From positions 31,601,972-31,665,971 of the forward strand of contig NC_090766.1 in NCBI RefSeq assembly GCF_036898095.1: DNA of 64,000 bases, written 5' to 3'. The position numbers and the translations under genes are program-made. A model generated the notes under the pieces. That model saw only the letters and a program-made list of their open reading frames with translations, did no database searches and was not told where the DNA came from. Below are positions 57,741 through 64,000 of the stretch, one piece after another. Each line of letters begins with the position of its first letter. Within the stretch, counting starts at the first letter, position 1. This stretch comes from Palaemon carinicauda (taxonomy: Eukaryota; Arthropoda; Malacostraca; Decapoda; Palaemonidae).

Positions 57741-58227
57741 GGCAGAGATAATCTGAGGAACAGAAAACGGGAATGATTCCAGGTACCACCCTGAAAGGGT
57801 TATTAACCATCTAACCACACAACCACCACAAGGCGGTTGCCACGATTTTCGATTAACCCTTTTACCCCCAAAAGGACGTACTGGTACGTTTCACAAAAGC
57901 CATCCCTTTACCCCCATGGACGTACCGGTACGTTCTTGCCAAAAAATGCTATAAAATTTTTTTTTTCATATTCTTTTTTAATTTGTTGAGAAAATTCAGG
58001 CATTTTCCAAGAGAATGAGACCAACCTGACCTCTCTATGACAAAAATTAAGGCTGTTAGAGCAATTTAAAAAAAATATACTGCAAAATGTGCTGGGAAAA
58101 AAAATAACCCCTTGGGGGTTAAGGGTTGGAAATTTCCAAATAGCCTGGGGGTAAAAGGGTTAAATTCTGCCGAAGTTAGAGACTCAGCTATATATATATA
58201 ACTGCCAGGTAAGTACTATTCATAAAA
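57741..58227. repeat. DIRS D right ITR, interrupted by a MITE
   Basis: It matches the left ITR inversely on both sides of the MITE (57741-57856 and 58160-58227). The outer edge ends GTACTATTCATAAAA. Confidence 0.87.
57857..58159. mobile_element. PiggyBac-like MITE, copy 2, inserted in the DIRS D right ITR
   Basis: The 303-bp element is flanked by TTAA at 57853-57856 and 58160-58163. Ends are CCCTTTTACCCCCA and inverted GGGGGTAAAAGGG. It is homologous to 23662-23960 in the opposite orientation, including palindromic GGACGTACTGGTACGT blocks. The uninterrupted left ITR of the same DIRS serves as the empty site. Confidence 0.9.
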
Positions 58228-59969
58228 TTACAAACTTACTATGTTCCAAGAAGTTGTATGTAAATGGAATTTTGTCAAATTTTGGACTTGGTTAGGCCTC
58301 ACCTAACTCTCATACCTATAATTTTCAGCCGCAAAAGTCAACAAATAGTCCCATATCATATTGCTTACTGCATTAAATTATATAATAGTGTTTAATTACC
58401 GTATTTCATTATGAACTTTCAATACTATCTGAGATTTAGGATTTCCGTTGGATTTGTTTGCATCTCCAAATGTTTGTAAGTCTAACATTTGTAAGTGAGG
58501 ACCTTTTGTATATAACTGGTGTTACCACGAATACTCTAATAGTGTACTTCCAGAGAGAAACTGTTTGTATGTTATCCTTATGTAAACAAATGATGCTTTA
58601 GACACGCCTCTGATATTTTGTTCTAACGTTAAAGAAATATCGATCCTCTTTCTGGTTCTTGGCATTACTGACTCTTTCTGTCACTACACAAACGACTAGA
58701 AATAGTGGTTTCTTTTTCCCCACCAATATGAATCATAATTCCGAAAATATTTACATTTCCTTCTTGGACCTTATCCACACATTTTTCCTGATTAGACGAC
58801 CTTCATGGTCAACTTTAAGGGCTTGAACCTCAGTCTCATACTTTAGAGGGGTGACATAAGTCAAGGAAAAATCCATGCATAATAACTCTCTGGTGATCCT
58901 GGCAGTGACAAATTTTCTGTCAGGCTCATGACTTATGAAAATATTTACGGTGAGAAATGACGTAATGCGTCAACCTACTGTACTTAGGCTGACAATCTTA
59001 GCGCAACTAACAAAGAAATAAAGATAGAAACTTTATTTTCATATAGCTACATGAATGTGTGATGTACCAAACACATCTGTTCTAAGGCAGGAATTGTGCT
59101 ATAGAGTGGGCGGCTTCTTTCTGCCTCATCTTTGGTTCTAGCCGACTCTAGTTTTCATGGCTGTGTCAACTGATGGGGACAGACTACAGTCAAACCTAAG
59201 AATGATCAAATGTGAATACTGGAGAGTGTTCTACCATCGAGCTATGTTTCCCTGGACTAGAGATCTACTGTTCCCTATATTGGAAAAATGGTGAAACAGA
59301 CTTTTTTTTTGTCTATGATGTTCATGCTTGTAAGCAGCTGTAGTGTTACCTGGCATTCATCGTTTCCACTAACTTATTTCTCTCCTGCTATGTGCCAGTG
59401 TGCTTTTTCCGTATTAGGGAAATATACAAGACCAGTAAAAGCTGCAAAATCTGGAATACCAAACCCAACCCCTATCCATTCAAATTGTTTACACAATAAG
59501 ATAAAATTTCTATTAATTCATAACGGATTCAGTTTCAACAATTTTTTTTTTTTTTTTTTTTGCATAACATGTCCTAATTTTAAGTTTTACTTTTTCTTTT
59601 TTTATTAAAATATGGACAACACAAAAATAATATAGAGCCTTTTAGAAAATGAAAAATTCTTTCACATGGAGAAAAATGCAACCATTCTACCTGAAATATG
59701 ATGAAGTTACTCTTTGTAAAGAGTAGAATCATCTATACATTCTTCATCTTCTGCTGACTATATTAAATAATAGCCAGCAAAACGATAGTATAGAGCACAG
59801 TCCATTATAACAGAAAACTGTAAAAGAAAATCAAACAAACTTATTTTCAAAATTAACCATATGAAAGTAATGACTTTATTATTCCTCTTAATCTGAGTGT
59901 ATGCTACACACAACAATTGTATCATTCTGGTTAATACAATTACAGTATACAAATAGTACAGTTTCTTAC
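58228..59969. other. Intron with a TIR-element relic at about 58447-58512
   Basis: 58447-58512 (TCCAAATGTTTGTAAGTCTA, then TTTGTAAGTGAGGACC) matches the end of the TIR element at 62624-62947. The rest is AT-rich intron without a recognised gene; a T-rich run lies at about 59540-59562. Confidence 0.55.
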
Positions 59970-60212
59970 ATGTGGTGATACAGGTGGCGTATTCCCGGGG
60001 CTACCGTTGTCTCCACCGGATCCTGACGCGACTGTCGTTATAATTTCAGGAGTTTCTTTTGTCTCGACTGGCTCTTGCGAATCATTCTTGGATGCATCTC
60101 TGTACCTCAAGCCGCTGATATCACAAATGGTCTCGTCTCCGCACCTGACCATGCACTTCTTATGACAGACAATACCACATTCTCCACACTGATATGCATC
60201 CTTCAGCCAGAT
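59970..60212 (-). CDS. PDZD8: Host gene exon, second half of C1 domain (PDZD8-like)
   Basis: The acceptor is TTTAATTTTCAG before 60212 and the donor is CAT|GTAAGAAA at 59970/59969. The exon is 243 bp, phase 0 to 0. It encodes IWLKDAYQCGECGIVCHKKC (C-x2-C-x4-H-x2-C of a C1 zinc finger) and further Cys in VRCGDETIC, then a Gly/Ser/Pro linker (VASGSGGDNGSPGNTPPVSP). The domain is completed by the previous exon. With only 11 residues between the second and third zinc Cys, it is an atypical C1, which matches my memory of PDZD8 and differs from typical PKC C1 (about 13). The family role of the C1 in PDZD8 is lipid/Rab-related membrane contact; the call is by resemblance. Confidence 0.78.
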
Positions 60213-60700
60213 CTGAAAATTAAATCATTTGCTAAAGCTATTTTGTCTAAGGCCTGTGGAAATGCTATACTGTACATAAATGGAAAGAAACTAATCATGA
60301 ACTGGTTTGTAAGTCTGGAAAAAATGCAATGGTGCACATATGAATGGACTACATAAAAAACCATTTTCTGACGTCTGTAATAAATTAAATTGTGATTAGA
60401 ACCACAACAATTAACCCAGGAATGCTGAATATCAGGGATGAACAAATGAAAATGCTATACTGCAATACAAAATATATACATGAAGTCATGAAGAAAACAA
60501 GAGGCTCAAATATGGTAATTATTCATCCAAATAACTTTTAAAATAAAATTTGAATTAAAGACAAATAACATTGACATATGTCACTACATGTTTTTTTTCT
60601 TCTTAAGTTTACATAATTCATTTCTATCCCTTATGTATGGTACAATTTTTTTCTTTTCAAAAGAATGGAGTATTTTGCCTTTAGTAGAAGAAATTCTCAC
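60213..60700. other. Intron between C1-domain exons
   Basis: A 488-bp intron with GT at 60700-60699 and AG at 60214-60213 on the minus strand. Nothing else is seen. Confidence 0.7.
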
Positions 60701-60896
60701 CTTTTTCCTACAAAAGTTACACTGAACTGCAGAGTTAAAATGAGTCCTTTTGAAGTCATGAATTCGATCCTCTACTATGTCCTGCATACCATACATTTCG
60801 TCCTCTTCGGATACGGTCCCATCTGTCAAGCTTTCGTCTTCTGATATTGGACGGTTGGACACCTTATCTTGATTTACTCTCATCGATACATCGCAC
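60701..60896 (-). CDS. PDZD8: Host gene exon, acidic linker and first half of C1 domain
   Basis: The acceptor is TATGCTTGCAG before 60896 and the donor is AAAAAG|GTGAGAA at 60701/60700. The exon is 196 bp, starting in phase 2 (one base completes an Arg codon) and ending in phase 0. It encodes CDVSMRVNQDKVSNRPISED, an acidic segment SLTDGTVSEEDEM, then HDFKRTHFNSAVQCNFCRKK. The latter gives the first zinc ligands of a C1 domain, H-x12-C-x2-C. Both joins are in frame and stop-free. Confidence 0.78.
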
Positions 60897-61980
60897 CTGC
60901 AAGCATAAATCGTATAAATGAATAGTTGGAGAGTAAGTTATAACATTAACTGTATGCATTATTTGACTATAATACTTAAAATATAATATCCAAACATCTT
61001 AAATTTACTTGTAATTTAGCAGCTAAGATACATGAAACAAATTCTGTATGTTTAATCAAAGAATAAAAAAGTTAAAAGCTGTTGAAATATGAAATAATTC
61101 ACATAACTTCACTACAAATAAGAATACCGGATCATAACTACAAGCTGCCAATCTCATACTTCTTGGCTTTTCAATCATATCTTTGAGCTATAACAAAGTG
61201 TACTTTGTGATGTTTGGGAGCCTGCAAGGTCATTCAGTGTCCATCTGCAACCGGGGGAAACCTTTGAAGTTATAATATGAAGTAAATCTTGAAGAGGATG
61301 GACTACAAGATGGAAGAAAGGAAGCAAGAATGGAGGTAAAGAAGGATATATAGCATGTGCAGTTGGGGGATCGAAGGAATGCTGCAAAGACTCTCGAAGT
61401 AATGCCTACAGAGAACCATGCAAGGTGCACCGACTGTGGACAAGGGGCCAGAGCCGGCAATAGCCCCCTGTAGTGTTGAGGAAAAAGAGCTGGCACTAGT
61501 CCTCTATGGGATCAAGGGGGCAAGAGACTTTGGTAGCACAAAAGTTAAACATACCGAGTTTTACTGAGTTATTATCAGAACTAGAGGGGCACTCAGAGCA
61601 CAGACCTCTGCCTGACAGCTTATTTCTTGACCTTGACCTTGACATATTAAATGGCATGGATTTTCAAACACTCAAATATAAACCTAGTTTAAAGTCTCTG
61701 TGACAAAAGTGTCCAAACATATAGCTGATTATGTGAATTGGACATTTTGCTTGACCGTGACCTTTACCTTTGACCTTGATCTTCTCATGTTTAACTATGT
61801 CAAGCTTCTTACATAACAGTTAATCCCTGCAAGTTTCATTACTCTACAACTAAAATTGTGGCCAGGAAGCTGTTCACAAACAAACAGGGGTGAAAACATA
61901 ACCTCCTTCCAACTTTGTTGGCGGAGGTAATTAATACCAAAAATGACTAATTAAAATTACTTAGTTAAACAAAAACTAAC
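60897..61980. other. Intron made largely of interspersed repeats
   Basis: 61206-61525 (TCCATCTGCAACCGGGGGAA, then ATGCAAGGTGCACCGACTGT) looks like a decapod interspersed repeat I have met before. 61550-61935 carries GACCTTGACCTTGACAT-type runs and ends AACTTTGTTGGCGGAGGTAAT, a widely dispersed repeat type. I cannot name either family. 60897-61205 is plain AT-rich intron. Confidence 0.45.
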
Positions 61981-62432
61981 CTGTCCTGCGGTTGGTAAGT
62001 AAGGGACAGCATAACATCTCCATAACAGAGGTTCATATCGAAACCTTTATGAGGGGTTAGTGGGTCGCACATCACTTCGGGACATTTGGGATGGGGAGGC
62101 TTAAGGGTCAGTATCCTCACAGCGTGTCCTTGGGTATTCAGCGTTGTTTCGGGGATCAACGATATGATGGGGATATTGACGTAACCAACCAGAGTATCGT
62201 CGGTTAGATCCGCCACCACTTTGTCTTCCTTGAACTTTGCTTTTTCAGTTTCCTTAATTCTTCTCTTGTCTCTATCTCTGTCCCTCAGTATGAATTTCGA
62301 CTCTACGTTTTTCTCCGCGTAATCTACCTCACAGTCTTGCTTTGATGAGCCACTTTTACTCCAAACCGCTACATTCAGATACTTATTCTCTTCTTCCAGC
62401 CAGAACTCAAAATCACTATTAAATATTGGATC
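61981..62432 (-). CDS. PDZD8: Host gene exon, C2-like domain (PDZD8-like)
   Basis: The acceptor is TTTTCTTTGCAG before 62432 and the donor is GACAG|GTTAGT at 61981/61980. The exon is 452 bp, phase 0 to 2, encoding 150 residues. The segment NKYLNVAVWSKSG is a beta strand of a C2 fold. A charged insertion follows (RDRDRDKRRIKETEKAKFKE). Then come LVGYVNIPIISLI, GHAVRILTLKPP and GFDMNLCYGDVMLSLTYQP, the typical closing strands of a C2 domain. The usual cluster of calcium-binding Asp is not obvious, so lipid or protein binding without calcium is likely. A C2 followed by an atypical C1 fits PDZD8; novel PKCs (C2 then two C1 domains) are the main alternative and fit less well. Confidence 0.72.
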
Positions 62433-62623
62433 CTGCAAAGAAAAGGTCCTTTTATTAATTCTCCACTCTCAGTTTCAGCAACTAAAAATTTCAAAATTAA
62501 ATACTTCTAAGTTAAAAACTTAAAATTTTAAATTAAACATAAACATTTGATGAAATCACACAGGTTCAAATCTCACGAGCAGCTGAAATAATTTCAAAGA
62601 AACCTTTTATATTTCTAGAACAC

Positions 62624-62947
62624 AGAAGGTCCTCAACTTACAAAAATTCAACTTACAAACATTCGGAGGTACAAACACAAATCCAACTGGAAATAACAAA
62701 GATAAGATAAAGAAATACTGTACTGTATTCAAACAGTATTACTGTATATAATTTGATACAGTAAGTAAAACGACCTTTGTAATAACCTGATATCGATTTC
62801 ATATGAAACCCAACTATTTGTTGACTTTTGTATCTGGAAATCATAGGTATGGGATTCAGGTTTGGCCTACCCTATGACAAAATCTTAAAAAATCAACTTA
62901 CAAACTACTTCTTGGAACCAATTAAGTTTGTAAGTTGAGGACCTTCT
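62624..62947. mobile_element. 324-bp non-autonomous TIR element (MITE)
   Basis: Its termini are AGAAGGTCCTCAACTTACAA and its inverted copy TTGTAAGTTGAGGACCTTCT. The interior is AT-rich and has no ORF. A further inverted-end fragment occurs at 58447-58512. I could not fix the target duplication, so the superfamily is open. Confidence 0.75.
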
Positions 62948-63288
62948 CTAGAGTAAAACCAATAAACTGTGCAGTAATGCTAAAGTAAAAAATCTAGAGC
63001 TTTATAAAGAGGCAAACAACTGAAAATTCCTTCAGGTTACCTACTCATTGGTAAGGGTTCTATAGTCTAATTACTATATAGTCCTTAACAGAAAAGCATT
63101 TGTAAACAGACCAAACAACAGGATACAATTACGTCACTGAATGTACTGTTCACCACTCTATTTGCCTCTACACATACTCTTATATAATCTATATTTCAAG
63201 TGCAGGCTGTATTGCAAAGGCATGAGACAGCATATGACTCATCTAATCAATCATAGAAAAATTCCAAGATACAGTACCACGGTACTGT
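62948..63288. other. Intron, nothing recognised
   Basis: Short AT-rich stretch between the MITE and DIRS E. Confidence 0.4.
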
Positions 63289-64000
63289 AAAATGACAATT
63301 TCGGAGATAATTTGTATTTTTCCTAACCATACAAACCTTAGCTATTTACATTGGGTATTATTTCCGGCGTAGCTGAAATGGCGAGCCATTAGATTTTTAA
63401 CAAGGGTTAACTACCCCCTCGCTAGTTAGTGAACTGGTTCACTTCGCTTAGAGGTAGGACTTCACGGGGGACAGGGCTGGCGGGCAAGTATGTGTAAATA
63501 GCTAAGGTTTGTATGGTTAGGAAAAATATAAATTATTTCCGAATTTGTCATTTGTTCCGTAACCGAAATACAAACCACGCTATTTACATTGGGTGACTTA
63601 ACCCTTAGGTAGGGTGGTAAGTCCCAGCCTTACTGGCTTTGGCTTTGCCCAGGGACTCAAAATGCGAGTGTGTAGCATTCGAGATAAGGAGTCCCTGCAC
63701 CTCGCAAGTTCCTTGCTCCGCAAGGAACGTGCGGCCTACATAAGCTTGTGTGTGAAGGAATGAAGTGTGACCCATCCTAGGAAGTCGACCTGAAGTCCTT
63801 AGATGGAGCTCTAGGCTAGGACGTTCCCAATACCACCTCGTCAGGGTATGGGGGACGCAACAGTATTATCTAATACTAGGAACACAAGGAAGCATGGTTT
63901 ACCTGCAATGGTTTGAGGTCAGCTATGCAGAAAACCCAGGATGCTGCTTTCCCCAAGAGAGGGGAGGATGAAGAAAAGAGTAGGGCCAGGCATACTTTTT
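63289..64000 (-). mobile_element. DIRS-type retrotransposon E, left (3') end only
   Basis: The left edge AAAATGACAATTTCGGAGAT matches element A. The ITR is shortened: the G/C palindrome block is deleted between TAGTTAG and CACTTCGCTTAG. The ICR is at 63493-63595 (junction TTTGTCATTTGTTCCGTAAC). The 3' noncoding region then follows as in A and C. YR would begin beyond the window. Confidence 0.88.

Larger units (their letters stand above)
48205..58227 (-). mobile_element. DIRS-type retrotransposon D with two TTAA-element insertions
   Basis: It spans 10.0 kb but is about 6.5 kb without its two insertions (49490-52673 and 57857-58159, each with one TTAA copy). ITR sequence (GGTGGTACCTGGAATCATTC, AGCTATATATATATA) differs from A/C/E and B, so it is a third family. 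The ICR is at 48444-48550. Gag, RT, RNase H and YR parts lie mostly in one reading frame. Damage includes TAG and TAA codons, a frameshift directly after YLDD, and the YR insertion. Confidence 0.9.

Noticed and set aside
59288..59608. 106-codon plus-strand frame as a membrane protein
   Set aside because: The hydrophobic tail is encoded by a poly-T run. No other support.
1..64000. tRNA, rRNA or other structural RNA genes
   Set aside because: None could be recognised by eye. The only tRNA-like signal is a weak B box in the SINE-like repeat at 25250-25424.

Overview
The window looks like intron-rich, repeat-laden DNA from an arthropod, most likely a decapod crustacean. It has no prokaryotic operons. 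It has short exons with GT/AG borders, GA and ATT microsatellites, and interspersed repeats that I associate with shrimp and crayfish genomes. The species assignment is an inference from recalled repeat families, not a database match.

Host gene: one gene runs on the minus strand across at least 40 kb. Five exons are visible (62432-61981, 60896-60701, 60212-59970, 33310-33137, 22021-21833). All have consensus splice borders, their phases fit when joined (0/2, 2/0, 0/0, 0/0, 0/0), and no internal stop appears. They encode a C2-like domain, then a C1 zinc domain with an unusual 11-residue spacing, then a low-complexity and helical tail. This fits the C-terminal half of PDZD8, a tether protein at ER-organelle contacts. 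The N-terminal SMP and PDZ exons would lie beyond 64000, and further 3' exons lie left of 21833, possibly left of the window.

Mobile DNA: the introns are filled with transposable elements. Five belong to the DIRS order of tyrosine-recombinase retrotransposons, here called A (4836-13381), B (14170-20702), C (37690-45895), D (48205-58227) and E (63289 to the window end). A, C and E are one family; B and D are two further families. Each has inverted terminal repeats (ITRs) and, near its 3' end, an internal complementary region (ICR) that reproduces the joined outer edges of both ITRs, which is the hallmark of DIRS replication through a circle. Coding order is gag-like ORF, reverse transcriptase, RNase H, tyrosine recombinase (YR). 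All five lie on the minus strand, the same sense as the host gene.

Other elements: 1-4835 is a decayed Gypsy-type LTR retrotransposon whose integrase is split by a 5'-truncated LINE. DIRS A sits in its leader, and its probable 5' LTR is at 13786-14054. A Tigger/pogo DNA transposon (29090-32788, plus strand) has one frameshift in its transposase and keeps a PCNA-binding motif. Two small TTAA-flanked MITEs (23662-23960, 57857-58159) and one 3.2-kb TTAA-flanked element (49490-52673) look piggyBac-like. The last two are inserted in DIRS D and can be proven as insertions from the sequence alone. There is also an 11-copy 78-bp minisatellite (34088-34945), a 324-bp TIR element (62624-62947) and several SINE or LINE scraps.

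Work as a system: the genes here do not form a pathway. The picture is a large host gene whose introns have accumulated layered, mostly dead, same-sense retrotransposons. DIRS B is the least decayed: its known pol damage is one nonsense codon and three frameshifts, two of them at homopolymers.
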